From assembly GCF_000143535.2 (NCBI RefSeq), contig NC_037318.1, positions 2,356,001-2,420,000 of the forward strand: a stretch of DNA of 64,000 bases, read 5' to 3'. The notes beneath the pieces were generated by a model. That model saw only the letters and a program-made list of their open reading frames with translations. It was not told the DNA's origin and did not search any database. The stretch is from Botrytis cinerea B05.10 (Eukaryota; Ascomycota; Leotiomycetes; Helotiales; Sclerotiniaceae). Below, one piece after another: positions 43,548 to 56,812 of the stretch (the stretch's first letter is position 1; the number at the start of each line of letters is the position of its first letter). Position numbers and translations under genes: made by a program.

Positions 43548-46500
43548 CCGGGAGAACCTGGATGTTTACTTTCTCTTCTACTCACTTTTTTCTCCTGCTT
43601 GTGAGATGGCTACACAAGGGGGGGGAAAAAGAGGAGATGGAGTGAGGTTGACTTGCAGGTTGGGAGAAAAAAGTCGGAGAGACTTGTGATGTGGTAAGGC
43701 AATGAGGGAAAGCTCTTTTCTTTTTCCCAATGCGGCAGATGGGACCAACAGTGAGCAAGGAAAAAAGACAAGGTTGGGAAGAAATGGGTGGGTTTGTATG
43801 GGTAGAATGGAGGGGTTGGGAGGGCCGGCGGATGAACCAATGAATAAGATCACAGATGTCGAGGGAAAAGGAAAAGGAAAAGGAAAAGGAAAATTTACTT
43901 TATTGCATCCGAGAAAAGATTTACCTGTCTGGGTGTGAAGGTGATAGGTTGTCGTGAGAGACTTTGCTATCCACTTTCCGCAATTTGCACCGTCCACCGC
44001 ATGATTTATCGATGCATCTGTGGAATTACGGCCATAATGGCTATAATGGCTATAATGTAGACAATAAATACCGCATTGGGACGTCTCGTAATTCCGTGGT
44101 AAATGAGTGAATACGGGAGTGGTTGTCGTGGGCGAAGCGCTGTCCACACAATCTGCGGACATTCGCCAGAGAAAAGATTTTGATTTTTCTCCGGCCAAAG
44201 ATGAGGTTATCCATGAACATGAGGGGGTCCAACAATGACTAAGCTGTAAGTGGATTAGTCACACCCGGGCCTTTGAAAATTGGGTACAATTGGTCCATTG
44301 GTGGATGCACGAGTGGATACCGCAGTGGATACCGTAGTGGGTCAGTAGTGGATTGCAACCTTCTCGAGACTTCTGTGAAGCCACTTCGAGCCATGCATGG
44401 TCTGTCAAGCTACCCTTGTCACTAGGGAAGAATTTGTTGTCACCGCATCTTTCGTCCAAAAAAAGATTGCTAACGAAAATGAAGGTTTTGTATGAGCTTC
44501 TGTCCATTCTTTCCCTTCTTTCCCTCCTTTCCATTGATAATCAGAAGCAAAATGCCGAACCTAGCCTGTTCACATTCATGCTAAATGCTCAGAGTATCAT
44601 CAGAGGGATGTCAAAGAGTCATAGATGTAACATGTCAAAGAATAAAGTTCTCGGAATTGAAATTGCTCCAATGAATGCCGTGCCCGCGTCGTCAATGGGG
44701 AGAGAATGGAATGATAAAATAGGATGTTGACGTGCTGGCGCCGCATGTCTGCCCTATGTGTTGTGTATGTGCGCACTGCACTGTGTCTCGTGAACTCACG
44801 AGAAAGGAAAAGGAATTCGTCCCCACTACCGAATGAACACTCCTATCATCGGTGAACAGTTGTCTAGACAATCCATGGAAGTTATCGGAACCATTCTGAG
44901 TGGTTGTGTTTAGCTTCATGGAATCTCTAGAAGCTCCAAAGGCAAAAAGAAGCTTGTGAATGATGCTAATCATGGATTTGATGGGTCGGATGAGATGTGC
45001 TCATTGGAAGTCTCATTCTTCTAGAAGTTTAGAAAGAAGCTTGTGATATGGTGAATGGTATTCAAAGCCAGGTACCGTCCCATCCAGATGTACAGTGAGC
45101 ATACAGAGTAAGAATTGTCCATAGATCCATCAGCATGAGCTTGAAACTTTTGATTCCCTCAATTCTGGCCCGACTCTCGAGCTCCATATGCACAGAGTAT
45201 GCCCCCACGATGATCCATCTGCAAGCCAACAATATTTGTACGGTTCAAGGTTCATTCTACGCCAACGATGCTGAAGATCTTTCGTCAAACAGGAAGTTTT
45301 GCGGCTGAGTGATGGTTCTAGGTCAGGATCGTCGTCACAGCCTTTCACTTGCACAGACACTGACAGTTATTCAGACAATCAACTGAATTCCCCCTGTGTC
45401 TTCCGTATCTAACGGCGAAGATGTTTCGCTTTACTTGTGCAATGGTACACGGCATCACCTCACGAGGTGACAAATATATCTTGTGATTTGAAACCAGTGA
45501 AGCCTTTTGGGTAACGATGCCCGATACGTGCTCTAGCGAGTCCATCGATGTCTTGTTCACTGTTCTGGTGACATCAAGTCGCCTATTGTGAGTCTCGGAT
45601 ATGTACTCCGGGTTGGGTATCTTGGTCTGTCTGTCGATGATGATGATGATGATGATGAAGCTACCAGGAGCTTCGAGGCCGGATGGCTATGCTTGTTTAT
45701 CAAACTCACCATCAACCCCTCGCAACAATCGCTACTTCCACAGTCCTAATTTCTATCGTTCACTTCTCTACTTTCACTAAGGAATCGAGGTCTGGAGGTA
45801 ATATGTATCCATGTTAGATGCAAGCGCACATCCTACTGCTGTATAACATCTGGCAATTGCGAGATTCTAGGCGGTATGGTTGAAGGATCTGAAGATATAC
45901 GTCTGGATTTGGAGTGCTGGAGTCTAAAGATTGACTATAATGATTGATGTTGTGACGTCTAGATGATGGTGTTTCCAAAAGTGTCGAAATACGGTGATCG
46001 CGATGTGCTCGATGTGCATTTAATTGGGACGTAAATTCATTTCGCATCGACTCAATGATGTTTTATCCGCAAACATACATTTTCACATCAGTCCAAAAGG
46101 AAATTTGATCATTCTCAAGCTCGATTGGATAACGCTCTTCAATACTCGAATTCGTTCAGAATGCTCTTGCTCACCAACTACCTGTCAATTCAACCTGGCA
46201 TTTTGCATCTTCTTGGCTATCAATCCAAACTTCGAAGTCTCGATCACAAGATCTTGGTAATGAGTAGATTCAATCTTATCGCCGTCGAATAACTCAGTCT
46301 TTGCAACTCAAGACCCTTTTATGATAATCAAGAGGCTCAAAATAGACCGCAAACTCCCAATGAAGGTTGTATTGCTGGCTCAGGAAATCCTAATTATAAA
46401 GTTTTCCTTGCTTATTTTCACCTCCTCATCTTGAGTTTCCATTTATATCTGGTATCTGGTAGTCAGTGGGCAGCTACATAGACGTGATACACAAGGAGGG

Positions 46501-46640
46501 CTATGGCGGCAGCCCTGGGCCACAATGCGATGTAGTTCAACCTTAACATCCCACCCTCTCTTGGTTCATGCTTCATCTCAATCTCCTTATCCTTTTCCAA
46601 ATTTCATATTTCACATCTTTTTCCTAAATGTTGATCATAC
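43548..46640. other. Leader of the coiled-coil gene, then gene-poor intergenic DNA
   Basis: The first 400 bp upstream of 43547 are pyrimidine-rich on the coding strand and include a GGAAAA array (about 43862-43892) and a G-run at 43619. A GATGAT trinucleotide array lies at about 45636-45657. Otherwise only short frames without domains are present. Confidence 0.5.
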
Positions 46641-46641
46641 A

Positions 46642-47118
46642 ATGGAAGGGTTGATGGATGCTGGTGGTGCTATTGGCATGATTTCATTGACAGATCAAGT
46701 CATATAAAGCTGTAACTATTTACACATCAATTTCGAGGGCGCAAGAGACGCTCCTATAAAACCCCTGTTGCTAACAACGAGCTTTCGATTATAAAGCTCT
46801 TTTCCACGGAGTTTACAGTCTCGACGCCTGATAACCCTGAACATCTTGCCGCTTTGGACTTTTGTAATGAGTCACTTCACAAACTACGAGATGTGGTTGA
46901 TGAATACGGTATCTTAACAGGCGTTGGAAGATATCGGAAATGAGGGCCATAGCTTACATGGAACAGGAAAAAGACAGGAGTCTGTATTTCGGCAAGGCAT
47001 CAACATGTCGATGATTCAAATGCTGCCGCATGAAGATGTGCATGAATTGGTGACGGATATGCGTACTAATGATGCATGCAGTTGTCAAACATGGCATTTT
47101 CTTACACCGCGTTCATGA
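46642..47118 (+). pseudogene. Relic of an NLR-like/ankyrin-type N-terminal domain
   Basis: Starts MEGLMDAGGAIGMISLTDQVI then TAA, and continues in the same frame as SCNYLHINFEGARDAP. A +2/-1 shift leads to a second frame with VANNELSIIKLFSTEF and LDFCNESLHKLRDVVDEYG. A third piece contains EDVHELVTDMRTN. This order matches the N-terminal helical domain that precedes NACHT or ankyrin modules in many fungal NLR-like proteins (Ala-Gly-Gly-Ile-Ser-Leu start, DAP loop, FCNESLxKLRDVVD helix). At least one stop and one or two frameshifts make it non-functional, and no NACHT or repeat domain follows. Confidence 0.5.
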
Positions 47119-49801
47119 AAAGTATGAGGCTCGATACTTAGTTACAGCGTCCTCAGCATCTGTCAATCTCTTTGGGCACGACTTCATGCTTGATTCAATT
47201 GACTCTAGATTATATGATACTCCAGAAAGGTTCCCACTCGAGATCATCGTATGCCATTTATTCTTCTTTGTCTACAAGGTATGGAGGGATGGCAGATACT
47301 TGGTACTCAACTCTTAATCATGGATTCCAGCAAGTTCCAAGATCTCAGAACTCTTCAGATCGGGAAAATCTTGAATTCTGCTGGATTCATTCGTGATTTT
47401 TGGTGTAATCTGGTTCGCCCTGGATGATCACTTCAACATCTCCAGCACCTGGGAGATCGTACAAGAAATTGTGGAAATCTAAAGGCGGGATGTACGCAAT
47501 TCGATGATATCCTTTTTCGGAAAATAGCGTTCTTTTCTGAGATTGTTAGATGATACACCGGTGATGGTTGTGATCGCATGGCGAACATCTCCTTCGTGCC
47601 AGATTGCGTTTTCTCGCCTACCACTAGTGACTCACGTCAATTGTGAGTCGTTAACAATTTTATCTGGAATTTCAAGCCTGCAAAAATTGAAGGTGTCGGA
47701 TTTATGTTCTTGGAATTTCTATTTAGAGTTGAATGGAGTCTTACTGTTATGTCTTGAATGGAGGCAGGTAAGTTTAGTGTGTGGTGGCCAGCCGAGACAC
47801 GAAGAAACGAGGGCATATTCAATGTGTATATTTTTATTATATCAATACTTGTAGAGATGGGCACCGAAATAAAAGGACAGTCAATGTAGAATTGTAGCTC
47901 TAGAATGAGACCCGGGAATGAATTATAAATAAAAGCCCCAGATCAAGATTTGATGATCTCGGCTGATGCATCCTATCCTATCCCCTTCAATAGCCATGTG
48001 CAAACACTATCTTGTTAGGGCTATAAACTCTCGAATAATCCTGTAAGACTTGATTCTACAAATCAATATATTCCCTTCGATTCCGTGTTTTTTCTTCTCT
48101 GTCCCCACCAAATCCACATCGCAAGATACACAATGACAAATATTCCTCTTACAAAAAACCAATCGAAAATCACAGTAAACGAGCTCCTCATTCCAGCGTC
48201 GGTTATTTCTTTACCGATATACCTATTAACTTCAAATTTTTAATCTCATAAAACTCTCGCCTTCGTCACGAGGGCATATGGTCTTTCATCTCCAGTAGAT
48301 CTCCATCTGAATTTAACTTTATATTAGGAGTCGCTACCTACGTGGATCTTGTAGTTGAAATTAATGTAGTCTCTTCTTTACTGATGGGATTGCATTCGAT
48401 TGATGTGTGAAATTGGTATGGGAAATAATGGTGTATTGGTAATTCTTGCATCGATAGCGGACCTTGTGGGGGTTCGAGCGGAAGGGAGAAATTGCTTTTG
48501 GAAATAGGGATTGTGGGATGTTGAGCTAAAAGAGTGAAGAGGATTCTGGAGACTTGGGGGGGGAAGAAAAATGGTAGATCACAGGGATGAGGGTTTCGAG
48601 AGTTTGGGGGGGGGGGGGGATCGAGAGAATCGTGAAGATGGTGGGAGGCTAGGTGTTTGGTGTTTGGTGTTTGGTAATGAGAGGGTATGATGTTTGGAGG
48701 GTGGATAAATGAGGGAACGGCGGGGAGGGGTCAGGTGGCATTTGGACAGGTCTACACAGAGGAATAAAGTTTCGAGATTGGGAAGCAGATGTAGGAACAA
48801 GAAACAAGGGAAGAAGGGGAGAAGAGAAAAGAGAGAAGGATGAAGAATATTGAACATGTTTTCCACAACAGACAATGGATGTTATTCTCAACAGGACCTC
48901 GAGAGAGAGAAACAAAAATGGATAGAAGTGAAAGAAAGGACTCTCACCTCAATAGTTAGTAATTACTTCTAGCAACGCTAAGAATACATATCACTAAACA
49001 CTAAACACTAAACACTATTCCCAAATCTCATTTCTCATTTCTCATTTCTCTTTCCTCAACTACAAACTCTACTCATCTGATAGATCTAGACACCAGGTGT
49101 TCTCAAACTTGAGATCACAACCAACCCGATATACCCGCATTGATGCACTCACTCCACCAGATTTCCAATCTTAATACGAGGAGGACACATGATGAAAGGA
49201 TCGTTCAAGCTTGGAAAGCTCATTCACGATCACGATCCTGATGTATAGTACAATATGCTCGGGAGTGCTGAATTCTCAGTCTTGATTCTCATGGTGTGTT
49301 TGATTTGCTATGTTTGAGAATTGTGGGTAGAGGTTTGATGTGATTGATGTGATGTAAAGTTAATGTGATGTGGGAAATGTGAAAGAGGGGGGTCTTGATC
49401 ACCCATATTGTTGATTGAGTCTTGTCGGAGACTTTTGGCAGTGGGAGAGAGCATCAGAAAGTTATAGGAAGGAGTATTGAGTTTGAAATAGGAGAACAGA
49501 ACAAAGCAACACAAAACAGACAATGAGTGGGATGAAGTATCAAGGGACTTGGGACAAGGAAGTTGACTGGTGGGCTACAATATTATGCTTAACGAGATCT
49601 ATACATTTGGGGGCGTTATATCAAGTTGTTTCAGGGAGTATTGTTCTTGATGATAGATGAATTTATTGTAAAGAGTCTATGCCACCCACGCAGTGATGCT
49701 TTAATACTACTTTAGATATGGAACTCTAGCCGGAGTTAATCCAAACGCCAATGGTATAATTTACCATAGTATACCAGCATCAACTAAATTACCACCCCAT
49801 T
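47119..49801. other. Intergenic, possible further decayed coding pieces
   Basis: Between 47390 and 47530 the minus strand has a protein-like stretch (GYHRIAYIPPLDFHNFLYD then LPGAGDVEVIIQGEPDY) broken upstream by a stop. I cannot assign it. From 48580 to 48900 the DNA is low complexity, with a G-run at about 48606-48619, TTTGGTG repeats at about 48655-48675 and CACTAAA repeats near 48990-49010. No intact gene. Confidence 0.4.
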
Positions 49802-51368
49802 TTATTCATTATCATCATCGTCATCATCAATAGATTCCACAATCAAGTTCGCACTCTTGCCAACTCTCTCCCCAATTGTTCCTCCGCCTCCAATTTCATA
49901 CACTTCTCTAGGTATGCTCTGCACTAATCTGAAATTATATTTGTGTTCATATCCTTCCGGCTTTTGCCCACTGTAATCGTTGCTAGTTTCAAGTAAATCG
50001 TGGCATTCAACAAATGCGTAAAGTTCTTCGATTTCTGAATTCGCTTCGAAACGTCGAGTAATTCTAGCACCCTCTGGCATTCTCAATGCAACTCGAACAA
50101 CATTGGTTCCGGGCTCAGGTTCTGGTTGAATGGTTTGTACTCGCCATTGTTTCCATTGTTTTTGGGTTTCGGCTAATTTGGCAGCAAGTTCTTCTTCCTC
50201 CTTCCTTCTTTTTTCTTCTGCCGCAACCGCAGCTTCTGCTTCCTTTCTCTGCCTAGCACGTTCTCTATCTTGTGCCAAAGATTGCTCATAAGCAGAATCT
50301 TGTTCTTCTCTTAATGTGCGCTCGAAGTTTTGCGCTGAACGTTGTGCACGAACTGCAGCTAATTTCTCGGAATGCTGTCCCATTGCGCTTTGTAATTTCG
50401 CTACGAATGCGCCAGGTGCCTCTTGTCCAGAGATTCTAGCAATCACCGACATTGATGTAGCTCCTTGGTCGGGTGTATGAGTAATTAAGGCTGTGAATGG
50501 AAACTTGGTACATCTCAAAGCTGAAGAGACTTGATATGCTTCTGAATCGCGTACATCTCCCATCCAAAATATTATGTTGTTGGTTTTATCCCCTAGGAAT
50601 GAGGTGACTTCTTCGGAAAGTAAAGTTTGTTGTACAAAATCAGATGTATCATCATGTTCCGGTGACATTAAATGAACAATAAGGAATTTTAAATCTTTCT
50701 TCGCAAGATCCAGTGCTTGGGCATAACCTCCATCGAAAAATGGTATATTATTTGGTCCATATTCTTCCTCGAATTCGCGCTTTGTGCGAGTTGCCGCATC
50801 TCTCGGTTTGAGTGACCTCCGTCCCATTGTATTTGATGCGCCGGTAGGTCTAAACCTTGGTAGAAAAGGAAACAAGAATGCAAAGGCTCTATATCCCATC
50901 GAGAAAACTTTATAGAGCACACTAAATGGTGCGAACAGTATGGCAAAAATAAGGTTTGGTCTTCGAATAACTTGATCCTCTGGTTGAGGAACAATCCTTG
51001 GAGCCGAGTCCACATTTTGAGCTCTTGATCGATTTGAGGATTCGTTGAGGAGACTGTATTGAAGATTCTCTTGTCTTGAAGCTCGAGGAGGTGGAACGTT
51101 TTGGGCTGCTAGCCCTGCTGCTGTCAAAGAATCATCTTCGCCGTCAAAGAACTTTGCGATTGCAATCTATTGAGGATTAATACTACGAGATGAGAGAAAT
51201 GGGACTATTGAAGGATAAAGCTCGAATCCTTACCTCGACACTCCATTGTGATCTCTGCAATAGAGGAACTGCTTGATCTACGTCTTGGCCAGTTACCGCA
51301 AGTAATTGTTGTAAAGCTGCCTGCTGTGTTTCGGACAGCTGGCTAATATCGGTGTCTGAAGTAGCCAT
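49802..51368 (-). CDS. FAF2/UBXD8-like UBX-domain ERAD protein, two exons, 499 aa
   Basis: Recruits the p97/Cdc48 ATPase to the ER or lipid-droplet membrane for extraction of ubiquitinated proteins. Exons are 51368-51234 and 51166-49802 (1500 bp, in frame). Domain order fits FAF2/UBXD8 (yeast Ubx2-like): an N-terminal UBA-type helix bundle (LQQLLAVTGQDVDQAVPLL), a hydrophobic hairpin near residues 100-135 (FAILFAPFSVLYKV and GYRAFAFLFPFLP), a UAS thioredoxin-like domain (FLIVHLMSPEHDD, then NIIFWMGDVRD), a long E/K/R-rich coiled coil (about 310-380) and a C-terminal UBX domain (VRVALRMPEGARITRRF). It ends in a run of aspartates. An upstream in-frame ATG at 51404 would add 12 residues; 51368 fits better because a UBA-like start follows immediately. 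Confidence 0.95.
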
Positions 51369-52183
51369 TGTTTGTGTTGTCCGTTTGTTTGTCGTGTCGT
51401 CCAAAAGACAGAAAGTTACTTGAAATATATTTGCATATTCAGGTAAAACGATGAGTACCGTAGTAGTGGCCAGATAATAGTAAATCGTTCTTTTTATACA
51501 AATTAGAGTTGTGTGATATCACGATTCTCGAGTTATCTTAACTAATAGTTACCTTATCCAGTCTAGAATTGATGATGATCGTTCAATGATTGAGCCACAT
51601 ATCGGCATCGGATAAACCAGCGTGCCGTCCAAGCCACAGCAAGGCTGAGAATCTGGATCCACCTCTTTATCGGATCGCATTAACTTCTGGTGCATCACCA
51701 CCAGCCAGCCAGTGTTCCCACCTTCAAAGGAACCTCCACCCCGCGTCATATATATTATGATATCTTCAGCCTCAACACGACTGTTGGTCTAAATTTTCAT
51801 TGAATGTGCTAGATATCACATTGGTTTTGATCTGTCTGTTCCTTGGCAGGACTCTCTATAGCTCTTATGTTGAAAACCATTTCTACTCATTAAACCTCAC
51901 AAGCACCAATCTTCGTCTTATTGGATTTTAGGAAATGTCAGCCAGATTCAAGTGAGCAGAAAGCAGATTCATCACTTACCCCCTTCATTTTAACCCGTTT
52001 ACGCGTCGCTGCGGTCAATGCCCTTTCGAAAACGCTAGATGATACTTGAAACTACCCCATTTGTTGAATTGAACCAAGCTAACTAATATGATTCCTTTTT
52101 CTTAGGCTTCCTAAAGTGTCATTGGGGTCCGGCAGATAGTTCCATTCATCTTTAAGCAAGAACTTAACATATAATATAAAACA
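51369..52183. promoter_or_regulatory. Divergent intergenic region between the UBX gene and PAN3
   Basis: 815 bp separate the two head-to-head starts. No specific control site is identified with confidence. The sequence before the PAN3 ATG is AT-rich and ends AAAACA, a favourable start context. Confidence 0.5.
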
Positions 52184-55100
52184 ATGGCGGCTACAAGATT
52201 CAATCAACCCGAACTTCGCAGACCGACGAGTTCTCCGAGGCCGAAAGGACGTGGTATGTTTTAGGCGCATTCTTGGGTTGATGTACATTGGAAATGAGAA
52301 TGGATATTGATGAAGCTGTACTAGAAAATGCAAAGGATACACTATGTCGAAATGTTCTGATATATGGGCATTGTCGTTATGAGGATCAAGGTTGTGCCTT
52401 CAATCATGATCCCAACAAGGGACTTGGAGGAATAATCGATCAGTGAGTTGATTTCAGTTTTTTCGGATTCAAATAAAGGATGTGGCCCTCTTCCATTTCG
52501 ATCTCGTCAAATATTTGGACTTCCAGATATATTTCCCCTTGGACTTCTATGTTGGTTTCCCCGAAATTGGGAAGGATCGCCATTGGTATTGGAGTTTAAT
52601 GGAGGTGAATTTCGAGCGAATTGGCACTTTGTTCGCTATCATGGGATCAAGACCCCAAGCCTCACGGCTCGCTGCGCTCGATATGATTCATTGACTCGAA
52701 TCGGTCTGCCTCCACGGAAGTGACCTCTGTAGAGCTAGCAGAGCGTCATTCCAGCTAAATCTGAGACTCTTTTCAATGGCAACTGTGAAAGATAACATCA
52801 CGATACTTCATTGAAAAAGTTATGTGTTGCTTTGTGTTGCTTTGATTAATCAGAGTGTTGAAATGATTTTCAATTCCTTGACATCATATACTTTGCAAAG
52901 AGTGGCAATCGCTGTTGTTCGGTAATAAAGGGGAATGATCTGGAGCTGTGGTTGTCTCTTGAAATTCGCTTTCGTCGGTTCGAACATTTCGCAAAGCCAG
53001 TCTCGGTATTCGTACTTGATGTTGCAATTGGTCAACCTCTTTTCTCCACTTTACAAAAACTGTCTGACTTACGGGGTATTTGGACCATGGTTACTCATTT
53101 CTGGCAACTTACCCAGTCTCGTGGTTGGCTCCTGCTATGATAGGAATGGTATGGGGGTACTACTTGCCTGTCGTATCTTCATTGCGACTCTATTCGAATC
53201 ACACATTATTCTTACAAATACATTCTTTCTACTCTTCATTGCACAACTATCTCCTGTAACACCAGACAGGAACAACAGATTTTATTGAGTTGCAGGTTTT
53301 AGCCAATAAACACCTCAAGAAAGCAGTCCTAAGATCACATCATACATCTATGGATTGTACGGATTGTCAAATCTAAGTTGATCAAAAAGAATGGATAATC
53401 CATGGCACAAGCCATGGTTGGTCGTAGACAAAAAGGACCATCCAGTTTCCAAAACCCAGGTCGTTAGCCCTGCAAAAACCACTCGCAAAAGAGTATGGAA
53501 AGATAGACACACTTCGGGCTCGGCAGAATATTCTCCAACCAGTGTCCAGGAAAAATTTAATCATTCCTCGACTCATCCGCAACAATTGAGTCGTTTGGAA
53601 ACACCTTATCACGGTCGAGATTTGGGATCGAATGAGAGGCCGGGACAGAAACTTACATTGTTGAATACTAACTTTAACGATGATAGGCCAAAGAAAGCAT
53701 TAAACGTAGATTCGCCTTCTTTTACACCAGCAACCATATCCTCGTCCAATAAAGGAGCATCTTCAATAACTTCGCAAGCTGCAAATGCGGCTCCATTCAC
53801 TCCCCGAGGACTTACGAGTGGGACTGCTACACCTAATGCACCACTCGATCCAGAAATACCTCAATTCAATCCAACACAAAGAGACTTCACTCCACAGAAC
53901 TACGATCTCTCTCAAACTGTAAGCACCACTTCAGTCATCCCTAATCGTCATCTCCATATCCAACTTGGGCATGAAAGTATCTATTGTGTATACTGAATAG
54001 CGTACTGACGTAAAATCAAGCTACCCACCAACGGTGCCACACCTGAAGCTACTTATGATCCTTTTTCAATGGGAAGTGTCTCTCAAACGATTCCAACCAC
54101 TTTTCAGAACCATTATTCGGAAGACCTTGGCATTTTAGCAGGACCAGGTGTGGGAACGGGAGGAGCAGGTGGAACCTACTTTCAAGGACAACCAAACTAT
54201 AGCGTCCAGCCTTTGAATTACCACTTTTATGCTCCGATTGGTCCACATACGGATAACTTGACACCTTATCAAAAATCTATCCATGATCTTTTCCTATCCG
54301 ACAGGCTTCGTGAAGAGCTTCAAAGAAAGTCTGAAGCTTATCATCAAGCAATGCCAAGTAAGCACGAGAAACGTTATGATGGTTTCATTACTAACCAAAA
54401 TAGATGCCCTTCCGACTATTGGTACATCACCGAATTCATACCATTCTCTCGTCGCTTTAGACACAACCCAGAATAGGAGCACCGCTGTTTTTGGTTGCAC
54501 AAGTTGGGTATACAAAGCGATGGCAGAAAAGAATGGCAAATTTTGCTGCTTGAGACGACTAGAAGGTGAGATAGCTACATTCCTTTCTTTCCGCGAATTA
54601 GGACTAACGAATGATAGGTTATACTCTTGCCAATGATAAAGCTATTCGAGCCATCAAGAAATGGAACGAAGTCAATAGTGCGGGTGTAGTATCATTCATT
54701 GATGCTTTTACTACGCGACAATTCAAAGATGGCAGTTCATTAATAATTGTCACAAATTATCATCCACTTTCAAAAACTCTTTTAGAGGTTCACTTTTCCA
54801 CCACAAATACAAGTCGTTATAGAAATCAACTTCCTCGAATATCTGAAGACATTCTTTGGGCATACATTGTACAAATCACAGTTGCAATCAAGGCTGTCCA
54901 TCAGGCTAATTTTGCTGTACGATGTATGCATTTGAGTAAAGTTATTCTTACAGAAAAAAATCGAATTCGTCTTAATGCATGTCCCATTTTCGACATCCTA
55001 CATTACGAACAACGTCGCGATATCAAGGAACTTCAATATGAAGATTTACATTTATTCGGCATACTTATGTTATCCTTAGCCACAGTCAATGCATCAATCA

Positions 55101-55663
55101 CACCTCAAACTAACCCTCAAGTTTTGCAAACCAATATCGATAGCCTTAGCCGAATTTATTCTGCAGAACTTGTCGATACAATAATGTGGCTTCTCACAAC
55201 GCCTTCTTCCCCGGAGACTAAAGATTTGCAAACTTTCATACGAGGAATTTCCGGCCGCATGGCCACTGCCTTCGATAGCTCCCTCCAAGCGAATGACGAA
55301 TTAACCTCCGACCTCGGTCGCGAGCTCGAGAATGCTCGACTCGTTCGCTTAATGGCTAAACTTGGCAATATCAATGAAAGACCAGAATACGAAAATAACC
55401 CTCAATGGAGCGAAACTGGAAATCAATACACGTTGAAACTTTTCAGAGATTATGTGTTTCATTCGGTTGATCCAGAAGGAAGGCCAGTCACGGATATGGC
55501 GTGGATTATAAAGTGTTTAAATAAATTAGATGCGGGGAGTGATGAGAAGATTCAATTGACAAGTAGAGATGGGGAAAATTGCTTTATTGTTAGTTTCAAG
55601 GAGATTAAGAAACAAGTCAATACTGCTTGGGGAGATTTGCAGAAGCCGGGGAAGAGGTTCTAG
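52184..55663 (+). CDS. PAN3: PAN3, Pan2-Pan3 poly(A)-nuclease deadenylation complex subunit, six exons, 654 aa
   Basis: Regulatory subunit that binds Pab1 and activates the Pan2 nuclease for initial poly(A) shortening in the cytoplasm. Exons are 52184-52253, 52325-52442, 53687-53918, 54021-54357, 54404-54565 and 54618-55663 (1965 bp, in frame). The N-terminal CCCH zinc finger has Cys31, Cys40, Cys47 and His51 (C-x8-C-x6-C-x3-H). The Pab1-binding PAM2-like motif region is LNVDSPSFTP at the start of exon 3. A pseudokinase domain follows (GCTSWVYKA.., then LHLFGILMLSLATV), then the coiled coil and C-terminal knob (LGRELENARLVRLMAKLGNI, then RDYVFHSVDPEGRP). Intron 2 is 1244 bp, far longer than all the others. 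It contains an ATG at 53391 that is open and in frame with exon 3. Confidence 0.95.
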
Positions 55664-56812
55664 TGTGGTTGGTCAAGAGGAGAAAAAGGTGATTTGATGG
55701 AGGGTGGATTAGTGAAGCATTGGAAACAAATAGTTGTCTTTACTGACCTCATAAATAAGGCTTATGGGAAGTTGACATTCATTGGAATTTGATGAGGTGT
55801 AGGTATAATTGGGAGGAGAGAGATGGGATGATAGCGATATATTCAGTTAGAAAATTACAAGTAGGAGAAACAATCAAGGAAATTCATTTTATGGCATGTG
55901 CCTGTCTTGTGAGTCTCGAGATTTGAGGCTCGAGGAAATATGGGAGGGGTATAGAATCAGATGTATAAGAGGCGTTATGATCAAGCGAAAACCCAAGTTG
56001 ATTATACAAAATCTTGTTCCTCGGGCCAGGAAGGAATGTGTATTGGTTGCACGCATGATAAGTGGTGCACTACACCAAGGGAAGATAAAGTAGGTTTCAT
56101 GGCGTGCATGTTCTAGTTTAATGCGAGTAAGAATCAGTGAGAAGGAATCAGTGAGAAGCAATACTTACACATCTCTTTATATCTCTAAACGGCAGCGAAC
56201 AATCTCATTACTTAGCTGTTGATAAGATAGCAACGAGAATCCTCAGGTGAAAGATGATCTAGGGGGTGATTTTATGGGCAGAGGACCTCAGCATCATGCC
56301 CTGAATGATCTCGTGATATTATCACCACGTGATCGTTCCCCAATTTTAGGCATCATGTCTACAATGAGTTAGAATGAAAGACTGAGAGTAACAGTAACTC
56401 ATAATTAATCCTCCGGTTTGGGACAACAACGTCGGATTGATTACATGTGGATATTCATTTTTTCCTAATTGAGAAATTGTGGGATGAAAACGAGTGTTCT
56501 GCCTACACTAAGCCGAAAAATGATTAGCTTCAGCTGTTCAATACCAGGCGTACCTAGATCTTACATCGACGGTGTCGAATCCTGAACAATCTTGAAATAT
56601 TTCCTTCTCTTATTCTCTCAGGCAGAATAGGCAGAATATGCTAGCATCATCTCGACTGAACACATAGTCTGAGCGACGAGATATAAGTTCCGACGACCAT
56701 CCTCAAGAGAAAATCACACACATTCATTTGGTCCATCATTCGTTCATTCACCATCTATATACACGATCACAGACAACGAGAAGGAGCAAAGCGATCCTCG
56801 AACCCTTTGAAA
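55664..56812. other. Intergenic between PAN3 and the DUF4246 gene
   Basis: 1.15 kb with PAN3 3' flank on the left and the promoter and leader of the next gene on the right. The short direct repeat AATCAGTGAGAAG occurs twice near 56133-56160. No gene is seen. Confidence 0.5.

Noticed and set aside
47391..47530. Protein-like minus-strand stretch ending EPDYTKNHE
   Set aside because: Stops upstream could not be removed by any consistent splice; too short to identify, so mentioned only as possible decay.
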